A stretch of 34,253 nucleotides of DNA from an uncultured bacterium (GTDB taxonomy: Bacteria; Bipolaricaulota; Bipolaricaulia; UBA7950; UBA9294), in assembly GCA_913009415.1 (NCBI GenBank), contig CAJVYM010000014.1, positions 1 to 34,253 on the forward strand, in the 5' to 3' direction. The translations under genes were made by a program, and so were the position numbers. Below the pieces are notes generated by a model. It saw only the letters and a program-made list of their open reading frames with translations. It was not told the DNA's origin and searched no databases. The first letter of the stretch is position 1; every line of letters starts with the position of its first letter. This document shows, in pieces, positions 7,735 through 16,422 of the stretch.

Positions 7735-7762
7735 GGCTGGTCCTGATGTGTTGGGATCAGCC
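7735..7762 (+). terminator. Hairpin after rpmF
   Basis: GGCTGGTCC pairs with GGATCAGCC (nine pairs, one of them G-T) around a 10-base loop, 16 bases after the L32 stop. There is no T-run, so it would be a weak or factor-assisted terminator, or an mRNA 3'-end stabiliser. Confidence 0.45.
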
Positions 7763-7969
7763 TGAACGCTTCTCCTGGTTCCTCAATTCCTGTTTTCCCG
7801 ATTTTCTTTTTTCTCCATCTGCTTTCTTGCTTCGTTCCTTCTCTATCGCTACATCCACGCAAGGATGAGTCTCTTTGCAGGCCGTGCGCTTCCTGCGTCG
7901 CTTGATGATGCGTGAGACAAGGCTGCCGCCGAACTGACCGATAAAGCCCGCTAGCAATGCGACAAGCAC
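7757..7969 (-). CDS. Possible small membrane-anchored basic protein
   Basis: I do not recognise this 70-residue ORF. It reads LVALLAGFIGQFGGSLVSRII, a plausible membrane helix, then a KRRRKR stop-transfer cluster and a highly charged Lys/Glu/Arg tail. In-frame sequence extends a little upstream (VWHTLKW) but offers no ATG, so GTG at 7969 is the likely start; the ribosome site is poor. Its stop codon lies inside the hairpin after rpmF. The helix-plus-basic pattern suggests a real gene, but chance is not excluded. Confidence 0.35.
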   Translation of the reverse strand: MLVALLAGFIGQFGGSLVSRIIKRRRKRTACKETHPCVDVAIEKERSKKADGEKRKSGKQELRNQEKRSG

Positions 7970-8056
7970 CCACTTAAGCGTATGCCAGACCGAACTCTTC
8001 TTCGTTTGACCACTATGCTAATGAAGCCGTGTATGTGGATAAGCAGGGCTACGTTA

Positions 8057-8085
8057 TTGACTTTTCCGGGCAATCCGTAGAGAAT
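8057..8085 (+). promoter_or_regulatory. Candidate promoter of the ftsZ operon
   Basis: TTGACT (8057-8062) and GAGAAT (8080-8085) are spaced by 17 bases, just before the AGGAG ribosome site of ftsZ. The -10 box is only four of six, so this is tentative. Confidence 0.35.
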
Positions 8086-8104
8086 GGTATCAGGAGAAGA
8101 GAGA

Positions 8105-9484
8105 ATGTCGGGTAAAGAACGATCAAGCGACATCCACAACGAAGCCGTTCGCGACCAATGGCGGGAGGTCCTGGCGAAGCTGCAGGATCGGATCCTGCGC
8201 GCTTGTCTTCCCAAGGACGTGCAGGCGATCTCTCTTTCTGCCGACCGGTTGGCGATCTCAGTGGACAGCGAGTTCAAGAAGGAGTACTGCCTGCGCAAGC
8301 AGACGAAGCTGGAGGCTGCGGTTGCTGCTGTCATCGGAGAGCGGGAGGTGGTGATTGGCGAGCCTCCGCTTGTCGAGCAGGCAAGGCAGGAGGAACAGAA
8401 GCCGGGGACGAACGCCCGCATCGTCGTCCTGGGGATCGGCGATGGTGGCGTAAATGCAGTGGGACGGATGAAGAAGGAGAAGCTGCAGGGGGTCAGGCTG
8501 ATCGCTGTAGACACGGATAAACAGGTGCTGGGGATCGCCAATACGGATGAGACCCTGCAACTTGCGGCCGATGTCACCGGCGGACGAGGAGCCGGAGGGG
8601 ATGAGAACAAGGGACGGAAGGCGGCTCTTGATTCCCGCTGGGAGATTAACTCCATCGTCAAGGGGATGGATCTCGTCTTTATCACCGCTGGCTTTGGCGG
8701 GGGGACGGGAACCGGCGCAACGCCGGTGATCGCTGAGATCGCTAAGGAGAGCGGGGCGCTGACGATTGGAGTCGTGACCAAGCCGTTCACGTTTGAGGGG
8801 ACTGTGCGCGCGGAGCGTGCGGAGCGGGGCCTTGCCGAGCTGCGCAAGTCGGCTGATGTGTTGATTGTCATCTCCAACGATCGTCTCCTGGAAACGGCGT
8901 CCAAGGGGCTGGCTGTGACGAAGGCGTTTGAGATCGCGGATGGAGTACTCCACCAGGGTGTGCGTGGAATATCGGATCTCGTCACGGTGCGTGGCTTGGT
9001 GAACCTCGACTTTGCTGATATCAATAACGTCCTCTCAGGAGCCGGTGAGGCAATGATGGGGATGGGAACGGCGAATGGAGAGCAGCGCTCCCTCACCGCC
9101 GCGAAACTGGCGACGACGAATCCTCTCCTCGAAGGCGGGTCGATCCGTGGCGCAAGAAGGATGATCATGAACGTCACCGGCGGGAGCGATATGACGCTGG
9201 GTGAGGTGACCGCCGCTGCTGACCTCATCCGGCGCACCGCGGCCACAGAGTGTGATCTTGTCTTCGGTGCCGTTGTGCAGGAGGGATTCACAGATGGGAT
9301 CAAGATCACTGTCATCGCCGCGGATTTTGGTGAACCAACAGACGAGGATAGTGAGCGCAAGAAGAGAGCGTCGCACCGGGAGCGGATTACAATTGGAAAG
9401 GATCTCGATGTTCCGACATTCCTGCGCCGTGAGCAACAGCAAAAGAGCAATTCTTCCGAACAGCAAGGCGCTCGACAAGGTTAG
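8105..9484 (+). CDS. ftsZ: Cell division GTPase FtsZ with N-terminal DnaA_N-like domain
   Basis: FtsZ polymerises into the division ring. From about residue 104 the family motifs are in order: VVLGIGDGGVNAV, VDTDKQ, TGGRGAGG, the signature GGGTGTG, TKPFTFEG, SNDRLLE and the T7 loop NLDFAD with both catalytic aspartates. The C-terminal peptide DLDVPTFLRR, which binds FtsA/ZipA-type partners, is present. Unusually, residues 17-84 form an extra domain (QWREVLAKLQ, then ISLSADRLAISVDSEFKKEY, then AAVIGEREVVI) that resembles the DnaA N-terminal domain and the similar domain at the DnaX C-terminus. The ATG at 8105 is preferred over 8084 because AGGAG lies eight bases upstream. Histidine kinase and regulator genes follow. 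Confidence 0.93.
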   Translation: MSGKERSSDIHNEAVRDQWREVLAKLQDRILRACLPKDVQAISLSADRLAISVDSEFKKEYCLRKQTKLEAAVAAVIGEREVVIGEPPLVEQARQEEQKPGTNARIVVLGIGDGGVNAVGRMKKEKLQGVRLIAVDTDKQVLGIANTDETLQLAADVTGGRGAGGDENKGRKAALDSRWEINSIVKGMDLVFITAGFGGGTGTGATPVIAEIAKESGALTIGVVTKPFTFEGTVRAERAERGLAELRKSADVLIVISNDRLLETASKGLAVTKAFEIADGVLHQGVRGISDLVTVRGLVNLDFADINNVLSGAGEAMMGMGTANGEQRSLTAAKLATTNPLLEGGSIRGARRMIMNVTGGSDMTLGEVTAAADLIRRTAATECDLVFGAVVQEGFTDGIKITVIAADFGEPTDEDSERKKRASHRERITIGKDLDVPTFLRREQQQKSNSSEQQGARQG

Positions 9485-9488
9485 CCGC

Positions 9489-12242
9489 GTGATTCACAAC
9501 ATGTCGCTCCAAGATGAGAATGCCGCACTCAAGTGGGAGAACACCGAACTTCGCCGCCGCTTGCAAGAGATAGAGAAAGATTCCAACTCGCGAATCACAC
9601 AGTTTCCTGATTTGGCCATCGACTCCGACGCCTGGGTGTGGCGGATCGACATGGGTGGCAGGTACACCTTCTCCAGTGACGTAGTGGAGAAGATCCTCGG
9701 CTACGCACCAGACGAGATGATCGGCCGTCCATTCTATGCCTTCTTCCATCCTGAGGATCGGGAGAGATTGCGCGTGCTTGCCATGGACGCGATCGCCTCC
9801 GGTCAGCCATTTCTCAGCTTGCGCAACCGCAACGTACGCAAGGACGGAACCAGTGTCATCCTGGAGACGACGGCATTTCCCATCGTCTCCGAAGGTGGCG
9901 AGATCGTCGGCTACTACGGGGTGGATCGTGACGTCACCGCCCTCGTGCGGGCAGAGACTGCAAAACGTGAGAGTGAGGTCGTCTTTCGGCATATATTCGA
10001 CGAACTGGGGGACGCCGTGTATCTAGCCGTATGGGAGGATGACGGGAGTCGCCGGGTCGTGGAGGCGAACAAAGAAGCACTGAGACGCGTCGGTGGCAGG
10101 AGCGAAGACGTGATCGGAAAGGATCTCTTGAGTAATTTCCCTCTTAAAGGGATCGAGCCCGACCTGAAGACGATCCAAGACACTCTTGATCGTGGGGACA
10201 CGGCGCGGTACGTCATAAATAGGGTTGCCTCAGATGGTCGTGACAGGTGGGAGGAGGTGGTGGAGGTACCGATCCCTCACCACGGCGGGTCAGCAAGCCT
10301 CTCCGTCAATCGGGATATCACAGCCCAGAAACGCTCTGTAGACGAGCTGCGCCTCGGCCGCGAGCAGTGGCGAGCACAGTACAAGGGGACACCGCTTCCC
10401 ACGGTGACGTGGCGGTACATAGATGGCGACTTTGAACTTATCGACTACAACGATGCCATCGAGGATCTGACCGGCGGTAGGATCACCTCCTTCATTGGGG
10501 AAAGGGCAAGCGAGATGTACCCCGAGCAGCCCGGGATCTTACGTGCAATGAGAGAATGCTACGAGACGCACCGCACCCTTCAAGGAGAGATGGAACATAA
10601 TTTTGTCACCACGGGAGAGGTGCACACGCTATGGGCAACCGCCGGGTTTGCTCCACCTGACCTTGTCCTCGTGCACTTTGCCGACATCTCGGATCGCAAG
10701 ATGATGGAGCGGAAGCTACGGGAGGCAAACGAGGATCTACAGCGGATCCTCGACGTGATGGGGGAGGGTGTTGTCGTGTTGGACGCGCAGGGGCGAATGA
10801 CACGATTGAACAAGAAAGCCTGCGAACTGTTCGGTCGTGCGGAGGACAAGATCTTGGGCCATGATTACTCCTTCTGGACGCACCCCGATTCTCGCGATCT
10901 TCTGGCATCTGAACAACGCAAACGCAGGCGCGGTAAGCGCAGCGCCTACGAAGCTCGCATGTTGAGAGACGATGGAACGCCCTTCTGGGCACATATCATC
11001 GCCGTCCCGGTGATCGACGCTGACGGGAAGTTTCAGGGGTCGGTCGGTTGCTTGAGGGATGTCACGAGGGAGAGGGAAGCGATCGCCAAGCTGCAGCAAT
11101 TGCAGGAGTTTAATGAGGACCTCATCAAGACCGCAGGGGTGTGGATCAATGTCACCGACAAGGACGGAAGGATCGTCCTATGGAACGATGAGGCGAAACA
11201 GATCAGCGGCTACTCGCGCGACGAGGTAGTGGGAAACGACAAGATCTGGGAGTGGCTCTATCCTGATCCCGAGTACCGGGAAAAGGTCTGGCAAGGGCAG
11301 CAAAACATCCAGAAGACAGAGGACGCTGCGCGGCGAATCGAGACGGTAATTCGGCACAAGAGCGGCGAAGAGAGAGTCATCCAGTGGTACGGGCGCACCC
11401 TGTACGATCATGATGGAGCGTTGGACGGCTGGGTGATCGTCGGGCACGATGTAACACAGACCAAGCACAACGTGCAACGCCTGCAGGACTATGCCGCGCA
11501 GGTGGAGAGGCTCAGTCGCGAGAAGACGCGTTTTCTCTCGGTTGCATCACACGAACTACGCACTCCGCTGACGATCATCCGGGGCTTCATCGATCTCCTG
11601 TCGGAGGAGAAACTGCGCAGCAATCAGAGGGCGAAGATCGAACGCATCCAGGCACAACTTGACAGGTTTACGAAGCTCCTCGATGATTTGCTCAGTGTTT
11701 CCCGAATCGATGCCGGGAAGAGCCACCTCTCGCCAGCGTTCGTCGATCTCTTGGAGATCACGCAAAAGGCAGTCGAGCTGTTGGGCCCAGAAGCGATGGC
11801 CCATGGGGTTAAAATTGGATTTGGTGATAAGCACGACTCGGTGATCGTCTACGCCGATCCCGAAGGAGTGATGCAGATTCTCACCAACATACTGCTCAAC
11901 TCCATCAGCTATACCCCGAGCGGTGGCGAGATAAAGGTCTCCGTTACTGGTGACTCCAGTGGGGGGCAGGTTTCGGTTTCGGATACGGGGATTGGCATTT
12001 CCGAACAGGAACAGGAACTGGTCTTCAATGAATTTCATCGTACAGACAGAGCGCGCAAGATGAAGGCGAACGGCAGCGGCCTTGGCCTGGCTATTGTCAA
12101 GCGGCTGCTGAAAGAAATGAACGGTGAGATCTGCGTGAGAAGCGCGGGGGAGAACAAGGGGAGCACGTTCTTGATCAGCCTTCCGGCGAGTGCTCCACAG
12201 CAAGGTAAGAGGGGGAAGGCGAATGCGGATTCTGATCTGTGA
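9489..12242 (+). CDS. Soluble five-PAS sensor histidine kinase
   Basis: This cytoplasmic kinase of about 917 residues has no membrane segment. A short coiled coil (ENAALKWENTELRRRLQEIEK) leads into five PAS/PAC modules at roughly residues 42-157, 163-284, 294-410, 412-532 and 537-660. A HisKA domain follows with the phospho-acceptor in SHELRTPL (His 688), then an HATPase with the N box (NILLNSISYTP), DTGIGI and GSGLGLAI. The track start at 9252 overlaps ftsZ. GTG at 9489, with AAGG eight bases upstream, or ATG at 9501 is more likely. It begins within five bases of the ftsZ stop and overlaps the regulator gene. Ligands of the PAS domains are not readable. Confidence 0.92.
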   Translation: MIHNMSLQDENAALKWENTELRRRLQEIEKDSNSRITQFPDLAIDSDAWVWRIDMGGRYTFSSDVVEKILGYAPDEMIGRPFYAFFHPEDRERLRVLAMDAIASGQPFLSLRNRNVRKDGTSVILETTAFPIVSEGGEIVGYYGVDRDVTALVRAETAKRESEVVFRHIFDELGDAVYLAVWEDDGSRRVVEANKEALRRVGGRSEDVIGKDLLSNFPLKGIEPDLKTIQDTLDRGDTARYVINRVASDGRDRWEEVVEVPIPHHGGSASLSVNRDITAQKRSVDELRLGREQWRAQYKGTPLPTVTWRYIDGDFELIDYNDAIEDLTGGRITSFIGERASEMYPEQPGILRAMRECYETHRTLQGEMEHNFVTTGEVHTLWATAGFAPPDLVLVHFADISDRKMMERKLREANEDLQRILDVMGEGVVVLDAQGRMTRLNKKACELFGRAEDKILGHDYSFWTHPDSRDLLASEQRKRRRGKRSAYEARMLRDDGTPFWAHIIAVPVIDADGKFQGSVGCLRDVTREREAIAKLQQLQEFNEDLIKTAGVWINVTDKDGRIVLWNDEAKQISGYSRDEVVGNDKIWEWLYPDPEYREKVWQGQQNIQKTEDAARRIETVIRHKSGEERVIQWYGRTLYDHDGALDGWVIVGHDVTQTKHNVQRLQDYAAQVERLSREKTRFLSVASHELRTPLTIIRGFIDLLSEEKLRSNQRAKIERIQAQLDRFTKLLDDLLSVSRIDAGKSHLSPAFVDLLEITQKAVELLGPEAMAHGVKIGFGDKHDSVIVYADPEGVMQILTNILLNSISYTPSGGEIKVSVTGDSSGGQVSVSDTGIGISEQEQELVFNEFHRTDRARKMKANGSGLGLAIVKRLLKEMNGEICVRSAGENKGSTFLISLPASAPQQGKRGKANADSDL

Positions 12243-12882
12243 GGACGAGCCGGACATCATCACGATCCTCTCTTCATCGCTCGTCGCTGAAGGATACGAT
12301 GTGGAAAGCGTCTTAACCGGAGAGGATCTCATCGAAAGGTTCACGAGGATACCTCCCGATCTCGTGCTTCTGGACGTCAAGCTCCCTGGGATCAATGGAT
12401 GGGAACTTCTGGACTGGATCCGCGCGCACAGCAACTGCCCGGTGATCATGCTCACCGCCTACGGGCGGATCGTTGACAAGGTCCGTGGACTTTCCCGTGG
12501 AGCGGATGATTACATAACGAAGCCCTTTAAGCTGGTTGAGGTTAAGGCGCGCATCGAAGCTGTGTTGCGTCGCTCAACCCTCGCGGAGGAGCGACAGCCC
12601 TTGGAGATCGACGACGTGCATAAGGTGATCATCTTGAGAGGGAAGGAGGTGTTCGTATCACCCAAGGAATACGCGTTGGCCAGCCTACTAGCCTCGGACC
12701 CGGGGCGTGTCTTCTCGCGTGAGGAGATCCTTTCTCACCTGTGGCCTGATAATCGCTACGCCACTTCCCAGGACGTGCAGAAGTACGTATACCTGCTGCG
12801 CAAGAGGGTAGAGGAAGACCCTTCACACCCCAAACTCGTGTTAACGGTACGCGGCTTCGGTTACCGACTGGCCAATTACTGA
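12223..12882 (+). CDS. OmpR/PhoB-type response regulator
   Basis: The 219 residues hold a receiver domain with acidic pocket CEDEPD, phospho-acceptor Asp 51 (LLDVKLPG), Thr 78 and Lys 100 (TKPF), followed by a winged-helix DNA-binding domain (SPKEYALASLLASDPGRVFSR, then VRGFGYRL). It is the cognate partner of the preceding kinase, whose 3' end overlaps it by 20 bases. The ATG at 12223 follows GGGGGAAGG. The track start at 12190 only adds residues inside the kinase gene. Its targets are unknown; feedback on the ftsZ operon is a natural hypothesis. It converges with the PKD gene, only four bases away. Confidence 0.95.
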   Translation: MRILICEDEPDIITILSSSLVAEGYDVESVLTGEDLIERFTRIPPDLVLLDVKLPGINGWELLDWIRAHSNCPVIMLTAYGRIVDKVRGLSRGADDYITKPFKLVEVKARIEAVLRRSTLAEERQPLEIDDVHKVIILRGKEVFVSPKEYALASLLASDPGRVFSREEILSHLWPDNRYATSQDVQKYVYLLRKRVEEDPSHPKLVLTVRGFGYRLANY

Positions 12883-12886
12883 TCAC

Positions 12887-15334
12887 TCACTTTGCGACGC
12901 TGATCGTATGAGAGACAGTAGCCAGTGCGCCATCATCGTCGATCACGACGAGACTCACAGTGTACGTTCCAGGGGCAGTGTAAGTGTGTAGGGGACTATG
13001 CGTATCCCCGCCATCACATCCATCGACACTTCCCGGGCAGAACGTTCCGTCGCCGAAGTCCCAGGCTACATGCACAATCTCGCCAGATGGGCTCTTGTCG
13101 TACGACTGGTCATGGAACGTTACCGGGTCACCGGCGTGCACGCCCGTGGGGAGCTCAAACTCCGCGACGGGCAAGGCATTAGCTACGGTGATCTGTTTCG
13201 TGTACGCCGCGGATGTTGCCCCATCGTTGTCGGTCACGATCAGGCTGACTTTGTAGGTGCCATCGTCGGGGAAGGTGTGATGAGGGCTGCTCTCGGTCGA
13301 GGCCGTTCCATCGCCGAAGCTCCACTTCCAGGATGAGACCACCCCATCCGTATCGGTCGATGTATCTGTGAAGACTACCGCATCGGCATCGGTCGGTTTA
13401 TTCGGAGAGAACGTAAAAGATGCGGTCGGAGGTCGGTTGTGCACGATGATCGTCACCTGGTTGGATAGGGCGGTGGCACCATTGTCATCCGTCACCTGTA
13501 ACCTCACTTTGTAGGCACCATTTTTGGGATAACTGTACGTGATTGTGGGACACGTGGTTTCCTTCTCGAAGGTCCCGTTTCCATCCAGATCCCAGTGGTA
13601 AGAGACAATCTTTCCTGCGCGTGACGGGTTCTTGTCGTCGTTGGACTTCGACCCGTCGAACGTGACCGTGTCGTTCGTCTTCACATCTATCTTTCCCTCG
13701 TTGCCATTTGCAGTGATGTGAGCGCGCGGAGGGACGTTAGTTACTGTGATCTTAGATGATATCGTCGTTTCCGAGCCGTTGTTGTCGCTTACGGTAAGTG
13801 TTACGGTGTATGTTCCAGTGTCACTGTAGGCATGCTGTGGGGACTTCTTGGTGGAGGATGTCCCATCGCCGAAGTCCCACTTCCAAGATGAGATCGTGCC
13901 GTCATCATCATGCGAATGATCTGTAAACTGAACAATCTCTGCCTGCTTTGGAGAGAAGTTCGAGGCCTGGAACGCCGCCGCCGGTGGGTAGTTCACTGTC
14001 ACTCGGCCTACGTAGGGGAGCGAAGCGACCCCACAGTTGTCTATCACCTGGAGCGACACGGTGTGCGTACCGCCCGCCTGGAAGGAGAAGGAGGTGGATG
14101 GAAGGGATGAGGTGTAGTCTACGCTCCCATCATTGTTCACGTCCCAATTGTAGGACACGATATATCCATCGCGATCAAACGAATTTGTGGCATCGAAAGT
14201 GACATCACCACCAACATTCGGGCGGTGCGGGGATGAGGAGAACCTGGCCACTGGGGCGACCGACTCTATCGTTAGTGATTGTGTCTGATAAGAGTGCTCA
14301 TCATTGTTGTCCATGACATCGAGACCCACGGTGTAGTCGCCACAACCGATGTACGTATGGAACGGCGACTGCTGCGGGCTCGTTGTTCCATCGCCGAAGC
14401 TCCACTTCCAGGAAACGATCTTCCCGTCCGGATCGTATGACTCATCAGTGAACAGGAGAGGGTCGAGGCTCTGCAGGACGCGCTTGCCCGCCTTGGAACG
14501 AACGCTGAAATCGACGCGTGGAAGGGCGTTTACGATCACGCGCAAGTTTTTCACCACGTGCGCCACGCCACCATGATCGTCCCTCAGGGTGAGAAGAACC
14601 GAGTAGCTGCCGGTTTGGACGTAGGTGTGACTGAACGTCTGTCCGCGTCCGATCGTCTTGTCTCCAAAATCCCACGCGTAGGCGGCGATCTTGGTTCTGG
14701 CATCGAGAGAAGCGTTTGCGGTGAACAGAACCGGTTCGCCCGGATGCGCCGGATTGGGAGCGAAGGAGAAGGTCGCCTGGGGGGGCGTGTATGAAACCGA
14801 ATTTCTCGCTCCTGGTGTACCGTAGAATTGACCATCATTACTCAGATTTCGCGCACTCGCCCAGTTTCCCGCGTTGTCGGTCCCATTCTCGTTGATGCGC
14901 TCCATCGTGCGCGGTGGATTGCCCGCGCTTCCAGCCGGCCACGCCCCTCCTTGACGATTGGCACTGTCGACCTCGTTTCCTGCTGGGTCGAGGAGGCGGA
15001 GGCTTTCGCCACCATCGCGTAGGGCGCCAGAATAGTAGATCCTGCCTTCGACTTTTTTGTTCTTCGCCGTTGCTCTGTAAAGAACGAGGTACCCGTGAGG
15101 AGCTATCGATCCGCCAAGAGCGGTGTCCGGTGCGCCGTCGGATGAGACCAGGCGCCATCCAGAGAGGTTCACGGCGCTATCGGTTGTGTTGTACAACTCT
15201 ATCCATTCGGCGGTCGGATCACCGGCGCTTCCCGCCCACGCGATTTCACTTATTGCCACATCGCGAGCAATCCCAACAAGGGAGATGGCGAACACCCCGC
15301 CGATGAGCAAGATAACTATCAACGTTGTTTTCAA
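12887..15334 (-). CDS. Secreted lamin-tail and seven-PKD-repeat protein
   Basis: This exported, probably surface-associated protein has about 815 residues. A signal peptide (TTLIVILLIGGVFAISLVG) is followed by a lamin-tail domain (SEIAWAGSAGDPTAEWIELYN, SGWRLVSSDG) to about residue 175. Seven PKD-type beta domains of 85-100 residues come next, each with variants of WDFGDGT and a YTVTLTVSDN-like strand. No catalytic domain or sorting signal is visible at the C-terminus. TTG at 15334 with GAGGAGG six bases upstream is chosen; the longer track start lacks a signal-peptide N-terminus. PKD and LTD modules usually mediate protein or polysaccharide contacts. Several FGDGT codings are near-identical, suggesting recent internal duplication. 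Confidence 0.88.
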   Translation of the reverse strand: MKTTLIVILLIGGVFAISLVGIARDVAISEIAWAGSAGDPTAEWIELYNTTDSAVNLSGWRLVSSDGAPDTALGGSIAPHGYLVLYRATAKNKKVEGRIYYSGALRDGGESLRLLDPAGNEVDSANRQGGAWPAGSAGNPPRTMERINENGTDNAGNWASARNLSNDGQFYGTPGARNSVSYTPPQATFSFAPNPAHPGEPVLFTANASLDARTKIAAYAWDFGDKTIGRGQTFSHTYVQTGSYSVLLTLRDDHGGVAHVVKNLRVIVNALPRVDFSVRSKAGKRVLQSLDPLLFTDESYDPDGKIVSWKWSFGDGTTSPQQSPFHTYIGCGDYTVGLDVMDNNDEHSYQTQSLTIESVAPVARFSSSPHRPNVGGDVTFDATNSFDRDGYIVSYNWDVNNDGSVDYTSSLPSTSFSFQAGGTHTVSLQVIDNCGVASLPYVGRVTVNYPPAAAFQASNFSPKQAEIVQFTDHSHDDDGTISSWKWDFGDGTSSTKKSPQHAYSDTGTYTVTLTVSDNNGSETTISSKITVTNVPPRAHITANGNEGKIDVKTNDTVTFDGSKSNDDKNPSRAGKIVSYHWDLDGNGTFEKETTCPTITYSYPKNGAYKVRLQVTDDNGATALSNQVTIIVHNRPPTASFTFSPNKPTDADAVVFTDTSTDTDGVVSSWKWSFGDGTASTESSPHHTFPDDGTYKVSLIVTDNDGATSAAYTKQITVANALPVAEFELPTGVHAGDPVTFHDQSYDKSPSGEIVHVAWDFGDGTFCPGSVDGCDGGDTHSPLHTYTAPGTYTVSLVVIDDDGALATVSHTISVAK

Positions 15335-15495
15335 CTGCTCCTCCTCACACTCTTGCTTGCCTGATGCGCCTATGTACAGAGCGGAACGCACGTACCTCAG
15401 GAGCTATCACCACGATACCAGCTGCATGTTCGTGGGACAAGGTCATCCATCACCACGAGGGCGGACCGCTACCGACGATGTTTGTTACCGTCGGG

Positions 15496-15524
15496 TTGTC
15501 CGGTCAGCCCCTTGCTGTGATAAT
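15496..15524 (+). promoter_or_regulatory. Candidate promoter of fpg
   Basis: TTGTCC (15496-15501) and GATAAT (15519-15524, five of six, preceded by TGT as an extended -10) are separated by 17 bases. Initiation would fall near 15531, about 30 bases before the fpg ATG. The remainder of the gap 15335-15562 shows nothing else. Confidence 0.5.
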
Positions 15525-15562
15525 AAAGATCCAGAATCTGATGCGTATTTCGAAGGACGAAA

Positions 15563-16411
15563 ATGCCTGAGCTACCCGATCTTGAGATCCTGAAGGAAGC
15601 GTTGGAGTCGCGTATCCTGGAACGCCCAATTGTGAGTGCGCGAGCACTCCGTCCCGGGATCATGAAGACGACCACTCCACCTGTTGACGCACTGAGCGGC
15701 AGGACCTTTACCGGCGTCTCCCGTCGCGGAAAGCACTTGATCCTCTCTTTGGCCCCGGAGCTTCACCTCGTCGTCCACTTGATGCTTGCCGGTCGTTTTG
15801 TCCTTTGCAAGAGTGAGACTAAGATCACCAAGGCTACTGGATTACAGGTCACGTTTTCGGACGGTGAGGACCTACGGTTGATCGAGAACGGTTCGATCAA
15901 GCTAGTCAAGGTGCATGTTGTGATCGATCCTCTGGAAGTGAGCGGGGTTGCGTCTGCCGGCGTGGAGCCGTTGTCTTCGAAGTTCACCGTGCAGTTGCTG
16001 AAAGAGCTGGGACATGGGCGCAGGTGCCACGTGAAGAAGCTGTTGACCGATCAGCGGGCGATCGCTGGGATCGGAAGCGCGTACGCCGACGAGATCATGT
16101 TCGCCGCGCGCATCTCCCCCGTGCGTTACGTGAGTACGCTTTCAGACGATGAGTTCGACCGCCTGCATGACGCCATCGTGAATGTCTTGAGCGAAGCGGT
16201 CGAGGAGATTCGAACTCAGATCGGCAGCAGCCTATTTACCGATGATATTCGTGACTTCTTGAAGATTTACCGGCACACAGGAGAGCCGTGTCCGATCTGC
16301 GGGACGAAGATCGCTGAGATCCGCTATGCGAACACGCGCACTTACTATTGCCCGGTATGCCAAGGTAGCGGCAAAGAGATCGCAGATCGCCGTTCTTGGA
16401 TGACGCGCTGA
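15563..16411 (+). CDS. mutM: Formamidopyrimidine-DNA glycosylase (Fpg/Nei family)
   Basis: This base-excision repair enzyme removes oxidised bases such as 8-oxoguanine and cuts the abasic site. The 282 residues start MPELPDLE, giving the catalytic N-terminal Pro and Glu 3. The helix-two-turn-helix region includes LTDQRAIAGIGSAYADEIMF. A C-terminal zinc finger is present (CPICG, 16 residues, CPVC, with the DNA-binding Arg in NTRTYYC). The Fpg-versus-Nei substrate choice cannot be settled by eye. GAAGGA precedes the ATG. It converges on the aminotransferase gene, 11 bases away, and is the first of three damage-recognition genes within 4.3 kb. Confidence 0.93.
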   Translation: MPELPDLEILKEALESRILERPIVSARALRPGIMKTTTPPVDALSGRTFTGVSRRGKHLILSLAPELHLVVHLMLAGRFVLCKSETKITKATGLQVTFSDGEDLRLIENGSIKLVKVHVVIDPLEVSGVASAGVEPLSSKFTVQLLKELGHGRRCHVKKLLTDQRAIAGIGSAYADEIMFAARISPVRYVSTLSDDEFDRLHDAIVNVLSEAVEEIRTQIGSSLFTDDIRDFLKIYRHTGEPCPICGTKIAEIRYANTRTYYCPVCQGSGKEIADRRSWMTR

Positions 16412-16422
16412 TCCACCCTACC

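Noticed and set aside
7951-9450. 499-residue minus-strand ORF opposite ftsZ
   Set aside because: Its Ser/Arg/Pro-rich translation is the mirror of a well-conserved ftsZ; no family features and no ribosome site.
9252-9488. Long N-terminal extension of the histidine kinase
   Set aside because: It overlaps the conserved C-terminal coding part of ftsZ and reads as an out-of-frame shadow.
11556-12455. 299-residue minus-strand ORF opposite the kinase and regulator genes
   Set aside because: Lies wholly against conserved kinase and receiver motifs on the other strand; translation is not family-like.
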